64,000 bases of DNA from Dehalobacter sp. 12DCB1 (GCF_004343605.1 NZ_POSF01000015.1:280509-344508); one strand, 5' to 3'. Shown: positions 18,058-27,475, counted from the first letter of the stretch. Numbers and translations: made by a program. The notes: generated from the letters alone by a model not told the origin.

Positions 18058-18147
18058 TGTTCTCCCTACGTTGGCATTATCCAAATCAGGTTAAGGGTCG
18101 AAGCCTTTTGGTTCCTCTCAGCCTGCACACACAAGCTCCCCTGTGAT
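18058..18147 (-). ncRNA. TPP riboswitch (THI element)
   Basis: On the minus strand the segment opens with CAGGGGAGC, carries the diagnostic GGCTGAGAGG, then ACCTGATTTGGATAATGCC and closes with GTAGGGAGAA. These are the two ligand-binding arms of the TPP aptamer (pyrimidine- and pyrophosphate-sensing) in the correct order. It heads the cytX-thiM-thiE-thiD operon and is followed by an intrinsic terminator, so regulation is probably transcriptional. Confidence 0.97.
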
Positions 18148-18223
18148 TAATTTTTTTCAGTTTACAACCTTTTCTTAAATGTGTCAATCAAAGAATCTTT
18201 ATTTTACGACAAAAGCTGTTTCC

Positions 18224-18646
18224 TTAATGGCTGATCCCTCGTGATATGCCATTTAGAGCTTCTCCGGCTTCATTGATATGAATATTTTCGATCGCAAGGT
18301 CACCTAAGGCGATCACCCCGACAATTTGCCCCTGTTTCAGCACCGGAAGACGTTTTACCTGGTATTCTGCCATGACTTCTGCCACAGTATCGATATCCTG
18401 CGTTCCATCGATACAGATTGGATCTGCTGTCATGCACTGTTCTGCCGTCGCCTGCTTGACATCCTTGTCCGAAGCGATGACTCTCAGCACAATATCCCGG
18501 TCAGTTATAATCCCCAATACTCTTCCTGCCTGAACGACCGGTACCGCACCAATATCTTTATCCCTCATCATTTTGGCTATATCTGGAACCTTGGTTGCCG
18601 GGTCCACCCAGCTTACGTCCGTTGACATAATATCCATGACCCGCAT
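18224..18646 (-). CDS. CBS-domain protein (two CBS motifs)
   Basis: A 140-residue protein made of a CBS pair: MRVMDIMSTDVSWVDPATKV, then GAVPVVQAGRVLGIITDRDI, and later MTADPICIDGTQDIDTVAEV with RLPVLKQGQIVGVIALGDLA. Stand-alone CBS pairs bind adenosyl ligands such as AMP, ATP or SAM and act as energy or redox sensors. The target is not visible. GGAGGTG sits 9 nt before the ATG at 18646, which is preferred over the upstream ATG. It is monocistronic, between the TPP riboswitch and menG. Confidence 0.88.
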   Translation of the reverse strand: MRVMDIMSTDVSWVDPATKVPDIAKMMRDKDIGAVPVVQAGRVLGIITDRDIVLRVIASDKDVKQATAEQCMTADPICIDGTQDIDTVAEVMAEYQVKRLPVLKQGQIVGVIALGDLAIENIHINEAGEALNGISRGISH

Positions 18647-18791
18647 ATAAAAAAACACCTCCGTTTTTAATATTTCAGCACTAGTCTTTCACTGAAACGA
18701 ATGAATTATGTCAGCAAATAATCCCTTCCAAAATGTTGATCCCGATTAAATGGAAAACGATTATCTGTATTATCCTTTGTTGTAAAAATAA

Positions 18792-18821
18792 AAATTATCC
18801 CCGATTGACTGGGGATAATTT
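18792..18821 (-). terminator. Terminator after menG
   Basis: AAATTATCCCC and GGGGATAATTT form a perfect 11-bp stem with an 8-base loop. On the minus strand it is followed by TTTATTTTTA, about 78 nt past the menG stop. Confidence 0.8.
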
Positions 18822-18898
18822 ATATTTTATTGACTGTATTATTGTTGTCTAATGTTATCTATTTATATAATTCATTATTTTTTATTGATGCATTTGAT

Positions 18899-19618
18899 TC
18901 ATTTTGGTTTTCGGCCATACACGATCGCCACGACACCGCCGACAAGATTTTTATATCCCGTATCCTGAAGTCCGCATTCAGCAAAGATCTGGGCGAGCTG
19001 TCGCTGAGATTCAAATTCACAGGCCGAATCAAAAAGATACGTGTATTCTTTTTGTTTTCCGCCGTGGACTTTTCCCAGCCACGGAACGATCTTCTCAAAA
19101 TACAGCCAGTAAAGCTGTTTGAAAACCGGTATGGTCGGCTTTCCCATATCCAGAGATACGACCATGGAACCAGGTTTGACAACACGAATCATTTCCCGGA
19201 TTCCGCGGCGAAGATCGGGAAGATTCCTGAGCCCCCAGCCAACGGTTGCTCCGTCAAAACTGTTATCGGTAAAAGGCAGGCTCATCGCATCACCCTGCAA
19301 AAGCTCGATGCTCGCTTTATACCGGTCATTTTCGATATTTTTCCGGCCGACAGCCAGCATTTCTTCTGAAAAATCCACCCCTGTAACCCGACCGGAATCC
19401 CCGACGGCGGCAGCAATCTCCCTTGTAAGCTTACTGGTCCCGCAGCATAGGTCAATCATCTTCATTCCAGGTTTAGCCTCGACGATTCTGACTGCTTTGG
19501 CCCTCCAGGAATTATCCATCCCCATACTCATCAGGGAATTCATCAGATCATATTTCCCGGCAATTGCGTTAAACGTTTCTTTAACGTATTCTGATTTTTC
19601 TTTACCTTCAAAATCCAT
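18899..19618 (-). CDS. menG: Demethylmenaquinone methyltransferase
   Basis: SAM-dependent methyltransferase of the UbiE/MenG family, catalysing the last step of menaquinone synthesis. The 239-residue protein has YVKETFNAIAGKYDLMNSLM, SAM motif I MIDLCCGTSKLTREIA, the family motif DGATVGWGLRNLPDLR, and a C-terminal YTYLFDSACEFESQ. AAGGAGAGAGAAA precedes the ATG. Its presence suggests the organism makes menaquinone and so has a respiratory or membrane electron-transfer chain. It is monocistronic. Confidence 0.92.
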   Translation of the reverse strand: MDFEGKEKSEYVKETFNAIAGKYDLMNSLMSMGMDNSWRAKAVRIVEAKPGMKMIDLCCGTSKLTREIAAAVGDSGRVTGVDFSEEMLAVGRKNIENDRYKASIELLQGDAMSLPFTDNSFDGATVGWGLRNLPDLRRGIREMIRVVKPGSMVVSLDMGKPTIPVFKQLYWLYFEKIVPWLGKVHGGKQKEYTYLFDSACEFESQRQLAQIFAECGLQDTGYKNLVGGVVAIVYGRKPK

Positions 19619-19821
19619 TTTCTCTCTCCTTGTACCATCTTGCCCGGTATACGGTCAGTACTATCATATGATAATCAGCCCAAATTGTCCAATTTTAATG
19701 ATACGATAAAAAGCAAACATCCATACCTGAAAACTTTTTCGAAATCCTGCGGGGTTCTTTTACCCTCTGGCCTGATATGTTAAAATAGGGTAAGCATCTT
19801 TTTCCAGGGAGGATAAGACGA

Positions 19822-20109
19822 ATGTATGAACTAAAAAATTTTAGTGAAGTCATTGTGAAGAAAACATTGGAAGATTATCTGCCCGTCGCCAATATCCCTT
19901 GCAAATGCGAACGGTGTCAGGCCGACATAATGGCTTTTGTACTAAACCGCTTCCCCCCGAGATATTATGTTTCCTTAAAAGGCGAAGTCATGACGCACTT
20001 TGAATCACAAATGTTTCCGGACAAAGCCCGAGTCTTGGCAGAAGTCGTTGGTGCTGCCCAGATAGTTGCGGCTTTCCCGTCCCATCCGCTTGACCAGAAA
20101 GAAGAATAA
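19822..20109 (+). CDS. ComFB-family late competence protein
   Basis: A 95-residue protein of the ComFB family (MYELKNFSEVIVKKTLEDYL, then CKCERCQADIMAFVLNRFPP and YYVSLKGEVM). Members were first seen in the B. subtilis comF operon; some homologues bind c-di-nucleotides or zinc through the C-x-C-x2-C cysteines, which are present here. GGGAGGATAAGACGA precedes the ATG. No other competence gene is nearby. It is transcribed toward the helicase gene, 141 nt away. Confidence 0.82.
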   Translation: MYELKNFSEVIVKKTLEDYLPVANIPCKCERCQADIMAFVLNRFPPRYYVSLKGEVMTHFESQMFPDKARVLAEVVGAAQIVAAFPSHPLDQKEE

Positions 20110-20250
20110 ACCTGCTAAGGGATTGATTGACAGTCGCAAAGGCGCTTCAAATAATATGAGGCGTTTTTGCTTTTGTATGGGTATGGATTTGATTATCGTT
20201 ATTTACTCTGTTACAATGATTGCGACTTCATAATAAAGCAGGTGATCAGC

Positions 20251-22506
20251 ATGATTTCCGAGTATCAGGGACTTAAGCTCGATCAATTTCAAATGGATGC
20301 GATTGAAGCAATTAATCAGGGACATTCCGTCATTGTTTCAGCTCCTACCGGAACAGGGAAAACAATGGTCGCAGATTATCTGGTTGAAAAATCGATTCGG
20401 GAAAGCAAACGGATTATTTATACAGCACCGATAAAAGCGTTAAGCAACCAGAAATTTAAAGATTTTTCCCGCCAATTTGGCAGCGAGACCGTCGGGATCA
20501 TGACCGGGGATGTTGTGATCAATCCTGGCGCCCCGTTGCTGATCATGACCACAGAGATCTTCCGTAATCAGGTCATTACCAATGATCCTGAACTGGAGCA
20601 CGTTTCCTATATTATCTTTGACGAAATTCACTGGCTCAATGATGAGGACAGAGGTACAGTCTGGGAAGAATCCATCATTCTTGCTCTGCCAAACATTAAG
20701 ATTCTGGGCTTAAGTGCCACAATTGCCAATGCCGCGGAACTGAAGGGCTGGATTGAGGACATCCGCAAAGACACCGTTGTCTTGATCGAGGAACAGCAAA
20801 GGGTTGTTCCTCTGGAATATTATTATTTCTGTCAGGACACCGGTATCATCGGCTATGATGACCTGATCAGGTTCTATTATCAGAAGCTTAAATCCACGGA
20901 CAGAACCGATAATTCCCCGCTGTTTAAACCTACGTCACATCTTGACCTGATCAAAACTGTTGAGAAACAATATCTTCCTACCCTCTATTTTGTATTCAGC
21001 AGAAAGCAATGTGCCGATAAAGCGCATGAACTGGCCAATATCAAAAACTACCTGTCGCCGGAACAAAGCAAAGAAGTGAAAAACATCTTTTTGGAGCATT
21101 TTGGTTCTGAAGATACTTGGTCCTCTTCCACACGCAAGTTATTCAGAGTCTGCCGGAAAGGTATTGCCTATCACCATGCCGGGCTGCTGCCTTTGCAGAA
21201 ATCCGTCGTAGAGGACCTTTTTCTGGCGAAGACGATCTCCGTTCTGTACTGTACCGAGACCTTCAGTGTCGGGATCAACTACCCTGTCAAGGCCGTTTGC
21301 TTTGATTCTCTAAACAAATACGACGGACGCAGCTTCAGGGCTCTGGCAAACCACGAATTTTTTCAGATGTCCGGCAGAGCCGGCCGACGCGGTATTGACG
21401 AGATCGGTTATTCCTTTGCGATTGTTGATTTGAATTACTTTGAAAAAGAACCGCCGGTAAAATTTGATATTGCCAAGTTAGAACCGTTGACCAGTCAGTT
21501 CCGACTTTCCTATAATACAGTTTTGAATCTCCTGGCAACATTATCGTCGGAGCAAATTGAAACCTATTTCAAAAAAAGTTTTGCTGCTCATTCCTATATC
21601 TTGACCGCTCAGAAAACGGAAGAAGAGATTCGTCTTCTGTCCGAGCAATCAGCCCAAGCCAAAGAGAACCTCTGTGAGCATGTCGGGACCTATCGGTGTC
21701 CGCTGAATTACTACCCGAAAAAGAAAGAATTGGACAGGCTTCATAAAGCCTTTGACAAATTGGACCCGCGACGCCGCAATAAGATTTTCGGTCGTCAGAT
21801 GTACCGAAAAATTATGAAATGGGAGAAGATCCTTAAGACTGCTCCCCAGAAATGTACCAGAAAACAAAACGATAGCTGTAAATCCTTCGCCGGAAAGTGG
21901 ATCAACCTTGAAAAAGAAATTTCAAATCTCAAAAATCAATTGTTCTCAATGCCGGATTACAACACCTTTAATTCCGAATTTGAAAGAAAAAAAGCCCTGC
22001 TGCAGCAAATGGGTTATATTGAAAATGACATGCTTTTGCCGCGGGGGGAGCTCGCCAGATATATTTATGTACAGGAAATCCTGGTAACCGAATTGATTTA
22101 CTCAGGGATCATCGAACAGTTGGATGATGAGCAGCTGACCGCGCTGATTTCCTGTATTGATTACGAAAGCAAACGTAATGAGTATTTCCAGAAGTTTGAC
22201 CAGATTGATTTTAAGCCTGTCAGGGAAATGATGAATTATATTCAGAGCATCTGCGGGCCTGACGCTGTGCGCTTTGAATCCAGAGCGGCCGTCCTTGCGT
22301 ATCATTGGAGCAAAGGTGCTGCATTAATCGAGCTTCAGCAACTCTGCACCCTGGATGAAGGAGATATTATCGCGGTCTTAAGGCGGACCATCGATTTACT
22401 GCGCCAGATGCGGGAAGCCGTAACAGACCACTCACTAAGAGAACGCTTCAGCGCCTGTATCAAAAAACTGGACAGAGATGAGGCTTCGATCCAAGAATTA
22501 AATTGA
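20251..22506 (+). CDS. Ski2-like DEAD/DEAH-box RNA helicase
   Basis: A superfamily 2 helicase of about 751 residues, Ski2/Mtr4 type (COG4581). Walker A is SAPTGTGKT (about 30-38), motif Ia is YTAPIKALSNQK, motif II is IIFDEIHW (DEIH at about 124-127), motif III is GLSATI, motif V falls in TETFSVGINYPVK and motif VI is QMSGRAGRRG. The C-terminal part has a Cys-containing segment (CEHVGTYRCPLNYY) and a helical domain. I chose the ATG at 20251 because AGGTGATCAGC precedes it and the conserved domain starts there. Bacterial members are thought to unwind structured RNA; the substrate is unknown. A terminator follows the stop. Confidence 0.9.
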   Translation: MISEYQGLKLDQFQMDAIEAINQGHSVIVSAPTGTGKTMVADYLVEKSIRESKRIIYTAPIKALSNQKFKDFSRQFGSETVGIMTGDVVINPGAPLLIMTTEIFRNQVITNDPELEHVSYIIFDEIHWLNDEDRGTVWEESIILALPNIKILGLSATIANAAELKGWIEDIRKDTVVLIEEQQRVVPLEYYYFCQDTGIIGYDDLIRFYYQKLKSTDRTDNSPLFKPTSHLDLIKTVEKQYLPTLYFVFSRKQCADKAHELANIKNYLSPEQSKEVKNIFLEHFGSEDTWSSSTRKLFRVCRKGIAYHHAGLLPLQKSVVEDLFLAKTISVLYCTETFSVGINYPVKAVCFDSLNKYDGRSFRALANHEFFQMSGRAGRRGIDEIGYSFAIVDLNYFEKEPPVKFDIAKLEPLTSQFRLSYNTVLNLLATLSSEQIETYFKKSFAAHSYILTAQKTEEEIRLLSEQSAQAKENLCEHVGTYRCPLNYYPKKKELDRLHKAFDKLDPRRRNKIFGRQMYRKIMKWEKILKTAPQKCTRKQNDSCKSFAGKWINLEKEISNLKNQLFSMPDYNTFNSEFERKKALLQQMGYIENDMLLPRGELARYIYVQEILVTELIYSGIIEQLDDEQLTALISCIDYESKRNEYFQKFDQIDFKPVREMMNYIQSICGPDAVRFESRAAVLAYHWSKGAALIELQQLCTLDEGDIIAVLRRTIDLLRQMREAVTDHSLRERFSACIKKLDRDEASIQELN

Positions 22507-22526
22507 AACGTTTTTCCGTCAAAAAG

Positions 22527-22553
22527 AGGAGCCATTTTAGGGCTCCTTTTGTT
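22527..22553 (+). terminator. Terminator after helicase gene
   Basis: AGGAGCC and GGCTCCT form a 7-bp stem (22527-22547) followed by TTTGTT. A T-rich run on the other side would also allow termination from the minus strand. Confidence 0.8.
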
Positions 22554-23006
22554 GAGTCTGCCATTTCCGACCGGATTAACCTCAGGCAGACCTTTTTAAT
22601 TTTGAATCTTTCCTAACCAAACCAATTCTGAAGATTGACTGCCCGACGTTCAGGTTCTTAGGACCAGCGGTATTCAGCCAAATACCACTCCTGCAAGAAA
22701 TTGCTCGTTTACTGCTATTAATTACTCCCAGCCGCTTAAGTACTTCCTGACCGCCTGACATACCTCCTTTCAATCTTCCTGTCCTGACTTGGGCCTTTTT
22801 TCTGTTCCAGGCGATCTGGTCGCCAACCGTGACAACGCATTGTCATAAGTCATTCAGAAAAAGGCTTTACGCTAACGTTAGAGATATTCTCTTTTTTGCT
22901 TTAAATTCCTTGGTCAAATAGTTTCATATTGTTTCTAAGTTTGTCGAAACGGAAAGGGCCTTGTTACTACTATGACCTCCTCATAAAATTTCGAGTTTCC
23001 GGGACT
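22554..23006. other. Unassigned 450-nt gap with several hairpins
   Basis: This gap lies between two convergent genes. It holds short stems: GGCGA/TCGCC (about 22809-22824), TGACAA/TTGTCA (about 22829-22845), a 9-bp AGCGGTATT-type hairpin (about 22667-22691), CTAACGTTAG near 22871, and a Spo0A-box-like TGTCGAA at 22942. A 63-codon frame on the minus strand (22773-22582) overlaps a GGAGG sequence, but I recognise no family in it. It may be a decayed gene or a structured RNA. Confidence 0.3.
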
Positions 23007-25583
23007 TCAGATTAAGTTCTTGCCTATGACCTTTTCAATGAATACGCTGACAATCTGCGGATCAAACTGTGTGCCGGAACATTGTAATATTTCATTGATC
23101 GCTTCTTCATTACTTAATGCTTTTCTATATGATCTTTCAACTGTCATCGCATCATACGCGTCAGCAATGGCTATAATCCTTGCTTGTAATGAAATCTCTT
23201 CCCCTTTAATGCCCCTGGGGTATCCTTGTCCTCCCCACCTTTCATGATGCTCGAGAACAAAATTGGCTATCTCCGAAAATTCATTGACTGAGCTTAATAT
23301 CCGGTAGCCTATTTCAGAGTGTCTCATGATTTCATTCCATTCATCCTGATTTAATTGCCGAGGCTTATTCAGGATTTTTTCGTCAATTCCTATTTTCCCT
23401 ATATCATGCATCAATCCGGCTATTCTAACCTGGCTGATATCATTTTTATCAAAATGCATCTTTGTTGCAATCGCCGCACAGATTTCTCCAACCCTTTTCG
23501 AATGTAACATTTCCCTACTGCTTTTTTCATATAGCGTATTCATAATCAGGTCTATTGTTTTACTCCTCGTGCTCATGCTGTCGGAGAGTTTGTGCCTATA
23601 CATCTGATCTTCCGTATTTTTTAGTATCTCCTGGATATCTTCTTCCTTACTTATCTTTGTTTTATACCCAAAGGAAATCGAAATATCAATAGATCCAGCT
23701 TTTTCTCCTGAGGAAAGGTCCCTGATCCGGGTGAGTATTTTCTCCGTTTCAATCGCATCCGTTTTCGGCAATAGAATAATAAATTCGTCCCCGCCTAGCC
23801 TAGCAACGATCTCGTCAGCACGGCATCCCTTCCTCAGTACTTTAGCCACTTTTTTTAAAAGCTTATCGCCCATGGCATGCCCAAAGGAATCATTAATAAG
23901 TTTTAATCCGTTGACATCACCCATCACAATGGTTAGCGGAAGATTTCTTTCTGTATCGAGTCTCTTTAATTCTTCTTCGTAAAATCTTCGGTTATACAGT
24001 CCGGTAAGTTGATCATGATAACTCAAGTATTTAATTTCTTCCATTTTTTGTTTTTTCTCGGAAAAATCTCTGAATACTAAGACCACACCTATGATTTCTC
24101 CGTTTTCTTGCACAATAGGTGCGGCACTGTCTTCAATAAACCGCTCAGTACCGTCTTTTGAAATCAATATGGTATGGTTAGCCGATTCGATGGTCTTTCC
24201 GCTTTCAAGTACTTTTTTAATTATGTTTTTGCACTTACTTCTGGTAATCTCATTAATAATATTAAATACTTCTTCATATGGTTCTCCTCTTGCCTCATCT
24301 TGCGTCCATCCTGTTAAGAATTCCGCAACCCTATTAATAAATACAATATTACCTTTATCATCCGTGGAAATGACTCCGTCTCCCACAGAAATCAGCGTTG
24401 TTTCTAAAAGATTTTTTTCCTTTGCAAGAGCTGTTTCAAGCCTTCTGCGGTCGGTGATATCGCGAAAAGTCCATATCCTCCCATAGTATTTCCCTTCCTT
24501 GTCCATCACAGGCGCAGAATGTCTGTCCAGAATCATCCCGCTTTTTAATTCAATCTCGTCACGGCTAGTCTCGTTGATGTGATCATAAAGATATGTCACT
24601 TTTTCTAAAAATCGTTCAGGATCCCTGGTCAAGCTAACAACATGCTTAAGCAGTAAAGTATCATCTTCGTCATCAATAATATATTGGGGGACATTGAACA
24701 GCTCAAACATTCGGTGATTAGTAAGCATCCTTGTATGATTCTCATCAACAACCAATATTCCGTCCAGGGATGCGTTTGTCTGTGCCTCAAGAAAAGCCGT
24801 CTTAAATTTCATTGTAGCCTCTGCCTGCTTATTTTCGTTGATGTCGCGAATACTCTCAATCGCACCAATAATGTTACCCGACAGATCGTGCAGGGGAGAT
24901 ACCTTGATAGAAACCCAAGATCCCTTATTGTAAAGGGCAGGACAAAACGCTTCCGCCATATAATTATTTTCTTGAGAGGTAAGGTTGAAATATTGGGTCT
25001 TAATTTCTTCACTATCCGTAAAGACCAAATCCATTAGCTGCGGCCTAGCCTGGCCATAAAATGGAATAGAATAGGCGTAGTCACCTTTGCCAATCATCTC
25101 TGATGCAGGGATACCTGTCATTTTCTCAATCGCTTTGTTCCAGATGATGATTTGCTTATCCTTATTTACAGCAAGAGTGGCGTCCGGAAGAAATTCGATA
25201 ATATCCATGAGCTGCTGCTGCTGTGCAGATATATCGATAAAAAGCGTAATGAAATAATACTTCTCAGGAGAATACACATTGACTCTATACCATCTGTTTA
25301 ACGATTCTGAGAACTGTTCAAATTCCTTTTTCCCGCCATTGATCGCTATTTCGCCATAGTATGTTATCCAGTCAAATGCATTGTCACGAATATCTTTTAA
25401 AATATCGGTAATCTTTTTACCGATTATCTCTGAGCCCTTTAATCCCGTGAAGGTTTCAAATGCAGAATTTACTTCTATAAATTCATAATCGCAAGGGATC
25501 CCGTCATCCTTACATATGATTCTGTGATAAGCATACCCTATTGGGGATTCTTGGACTATTTGCTTATAGAAGTTATCATTCAT
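23007..25583 (-). CDS. Four-PAS GGDEF/HD-GYP c-di-GMP protein
   Basis: An 858-residue cytoplasmic signalling protein. Four PAS-type sensor domains (about 1-115, 115-250, 265-385, 390-510) lead into a GGDEF cyclase domain (about 520-680) with VARLGGDEFIILLP, then an HD-GYP phosphodiesterase domain (about 690-855) with LMHDIGKIGI and GQGYPRGIKGEEISLQARII. Both catalytic motifs are intact, so it could make and break c-di-GMP. The inhibitory RxxD site is not canonical (CRAD, shifted by one). No transmembrane segments are seen, so the signal is probably internal (redox, gas or small ligand). AAGGAAGAGAG precedes the ATG. It is monocistronic, with a Spo0A-box-like site upstream. Confidence 0.92.
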   Translation of the reverse strand: MNDNFYKQIVQESPIGYAYHRIICKDDGIPCDYEFIEVNSAFETFTGLKGSEIIGKKITDILKDIRDNAFDWITYYGEIAINGGKKEFEQFSESLNRWYRVNVYSPEKYYFITLFIDISAQQQQLMDIIEFLPDATLAVNKDKQIIIWNKAIEKMTGIPASEMIGKGDYAYSIPFYGQARPQLMDLVFTDSEEIKTQYFNLTSQENNYMAEAFCPALYNKGSWVSIKVSPLHDLSGNIIGAIESIRDINENKQAEATMKFKTAFLEAQTNASLDGILVVDENHTRMLTNHRMFELFNVPQYIIDDEDDTLLLKHVVSLTRDPERFLEKVTYLYDHINETSRDEIELKSGMILDRHSAPVMDKEGKYYGRIWTFRDITDRRRLETALAKEKNLLETTLISVGDGVISTDDKGNIVFINRVAEFLTGWTQDEARGEPYEEVFNIINEITRSKCKNIIKKVLESGKTIESANHTILISKDGTERFIEDSAAPIVQENGEIIGVVLVFRDFSEKKQKMEEIKYLSYHDQLTGLYNRRFYEEELKRLDTERNLPLTIVMGDVNGLKLINDSFGHAMGDKLLKKVAKVLRKGCRADEIVARLGGDEFIILLPKTDAIETEKILTRIRDLSSGEKAGSIDISISFGYKTKISKEEDIQEILKNTEDQMYRHKLSDSMSTRSKTIDLIMNTLYEKSSREMLHSKRVGEICAAIATKMHFDKNDISQVRIAGLMHDIGKIGIDEKILNKPRQLNQDEWNEIMRHSEIGYRILSSVNEFSEIANFVLEHHERWGGQGYPRGIKGEEISLQARIIAIADAYDAMTVERSYRKALSNEEAINEILQCSGTQFDPQIVSVFIEKVIGKNLI

Positions 25584-25726
25584 GAAATATCTCTCTTCCT
25601 TACATGTCTAAGCGACATGCAAAAATATAATGCGCCGGTCTTTTAACTTCCTCACCATGAATTCCTGATTTCTCCACATGCCGATAGCTACCTATTTTTT
25701 TCATTATATTCTATTAATATAAAAAA

Positions 25727-25733
25727 TTCGACA
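25727..25733 (-). promoter_or_regulatory. Spo0A-box-like site upstream of GGDEF/HD-GYP gene
   Basis: On the minus strand TGTCGAA followed by TTTTTT lies about 145 nt before the GGDEF/HD-GYP start. It matches the 0A-box core, but a single short match in an AT-rich gap is weak evidence. Confidence 0.25.
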
Positions 25734-25807
25734 TATTTCATTGATTACAATGTTGAATATTTCAGATAAATTATTTGAATATATTAGGTAAATTACATTG
25801 TATTTAT

Positions 25808-25849
25808 TGATTAAAATTAAAGCTGCCGACAAAATCTGTCGGCGGCTTT
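25808..25849 (-). terminator. Terminator after malic enzyme gene
   Basis: AAAGCYGCCGACA and TGTCGGCGGCTTT pair over 13 bp with one G-U pair and a 5-base loop (25819-25849). On the minus strand TTTAATTTTAAT follows. It lies about 60 nt past the malic enzyme stop and probably ends the CoA-ligase/aldolase/malic enzyme operon. Confidence 0.8.
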
Positions 25850-25906
25850 ATTATCTGAAGCTTTTTTGATTTCTTATTGATACTTTAGTACTTTTATTCG
25901 CAAATC

Positions 25907-27163
25907 CTACTTATATTGATTCGCCAGTCTCTTCTTCAGATTTTCTGCCACTAAGGCAGGATCAATCGGATTTCTGGCAATACCGGATTCAATTGCCGCT
26001 CTAGCTGTTGCGGCTGCGACAGCAGCGGCAACTTCGGGATTAAAGGCACTTGGGATAATGTAGTCAGCACATAATTCTTCCGGTTTGACGCAGTCGGCAA
26101 TGGCCTGGGCGGCAGCGATCTTCATCGCATCGTTGATATCGGTCGCGCGAACATCAATCGCACCGCGGAACATTCCCGGGAAAGCCAGGACGTTGTTGAT
26201 CTGATTGATAACGTCGGAGCGTCCGGTCGAGATAACAGCAGCACCGGCATCGAGAGCTCTTTTAATCGGCCAGATTTCCGGGATCGGATTGGCCTGAGCA
26301 AAGACGATCGGATCTTTGGCCATGGATTTAATCATCTCTTCGTCAATGGAATCTGGAGCTGATACGCCAATAAAGACGTCCGCACCCTTGATCGCATCTC
26401 TGAGGCTGCCTGTGCACATTTCATAATTTGTCTTTTCAGCGATTTCGTCCTTATATTTATTCATACCTTCAGGGCGTCCCTTATAAATCGCACCTTTGGT
26501 ATCGCACATAATAACGTTCTTCAGTCCCATACTCATCATCAGCTTGATAATTGCAATCCCGGCAGCTCCGGCGCCGTTCGTTACAACTTTGATTTCATCT
26601 ATACTCTTGCCGACAACCTTCAGCGCATTAAAAAGACCCGCCAAGGTAACGACAGCCGTTCCATGCTGATCATCATGGAAGATCGGGCCTTTAAAATTAT
26701 TGCGGGCTTTTAACTTTCCTTCAATTTCAAAACATTCGGGAGCTTTAATGTCCTCAAGGTTAACACCGCCAAAGGTCGGGGCCATTAACTCGACAAGCTC
26801 AACAATTTTATCAATATCATTCGTATTTACACAAATGGGGAATGCATCAACGTCGGCAAAGGCTTTAAACAGAAGGGCTTTTCCTTCCATGACAGGCATA
26901 GCCGCTGCTGGGCCAAGGTTGCCAAGTCCGAGAATGGCTGTTCCATCGGAAACGATACAGACATAGTTGGCATGATTGGTGTAAACATCGAGATTCGCTA
27001 AATCTTTTGCAATTTCTTTCACAGGATCAGCCACTCCTGGGGAATAGGCGAGCGTCAAATCGTCCCTGTCATTGGCAGGAACCGTTACTTTTACTTCAAG
27101 TTTACCAGGCCTTACGGCGTGAAACGCTAAAGCCTCTTCACGCAGGTTTTTAATCCGGGACAT
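25907..27163 (-). CDS. NAD(P)-dependent malic enzyme
   Basis: A 418-residue short-form malic enzyme converting malate to pyruvate and CO2 with reduction of NAD(P). It starts with ALAFHAVRPGKLEVKVTVPA and LAYSPGVADPVKEIA, and carries the metal/substrate region NLEDIKAPECFEIE with FHDDQHGTAVVTLAGL. The Rossmann motif is VTNGAGAAGIAIIKLM. Cofactor preference cannot be read with certainty. GAGGAAG precedes the ATG. It is the last gene of the cluster that also encodes a malyl-CoA-lyase-like aldolase and an acyl-CoA ligase, which fits malate oxidation to pyruvate in glyoxylate fermentation. A possible separate promoter (TTGATT-18-GATAAT) and a cre-like sequence (27288-27301) lie in the 349-nt gap upstream. 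Confidence 0.92.
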   Translation of the reverse strand: MSRIKNLREEALAFHAVRPGKLEVKVTVPANDRDDLTLAYSPGVADPVKEIAKDLANLDVYTNHANYVCIVSDGTAILGLGNLGPAAAMPVMEGKALLFKAFADVDAFPICVNTNDIDKIVELVELMAPTFGGVNLEDIKAPECFEIEGKLKARNNFKGPIFHDDQHGTAVVTLAGLFNALKVVGKSIDEIKVVTNGAGAAGIAIIKLMMSMGLKNVIMCDTKGAIYKGRPEGMNKYKDEIAEKTNYEMCTGSLRDAIKGADVFIGVSAPDSIDEEMIKSMAKDPIVFAQANPIPEIWPIKRALDAGAAVISTGRSDVINQINNVLAFPGMFRGAIDVRATDINDAMKIAAAQAIADCVKPEELCADYIIPSAFNPEVAAAVAAATARAAIESGIARNPIDPALVAENLKKRLANQYK

Positions 27164-27434
27164 TCACATCTTCCTCTCACTTTGTGGTTTTTTTCGTTTT
27201 ATTTTTGGCTTAAGTCTTTTTTATTCAGTATGCTTTTTTAAGTAATACATTGTCGTTATTTGACACATTGCTTATGTAAACAAATTATGAAAGCGTTTCG
27301 TTAAATTATCTCATGAATGAAAACAAAAAATCAACCATTTTGTTTTTGAAAGTAAGTATCAGAATCGGTGAAATTATCCTCTGATGTTGGGATCAATACG
27401 TTATATTGATTTGAATGGATTAAATAGCGGATAT

Positions 27435-27475
27435 CACAATGTCTGGCCGCCCCTACAGGGTAGCCAGACATTGTG
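27435..27475. other. Long perfect hairpin between aldolase and malic enzyme genes
   Basis: CACAATGTCTGGC and GCCAGACATTGTG form a perfect 13-bp stem around a 15-base loop that can form a further CCC/GGG stem. No T-run follows on either side, so it is not a standard terminator. It may stabilise or process the transcript so that malic enzyme is expressed at a different level. Confidence 0.5.

Noticed and set aside
22582..22773. 63-codon minus-strand frame as a group II intron or transposase remnant
   Set aside because: The GGAGG is close, but no motif of a reverse transcriptase or transposase could be identified.
27288..27301. cre (CcpA) site before malic enzyme
   Set aside because: TGAAAGCGTTTCG matches only 11 of 14 positions and lacks the second half; too weak to list as a feature.
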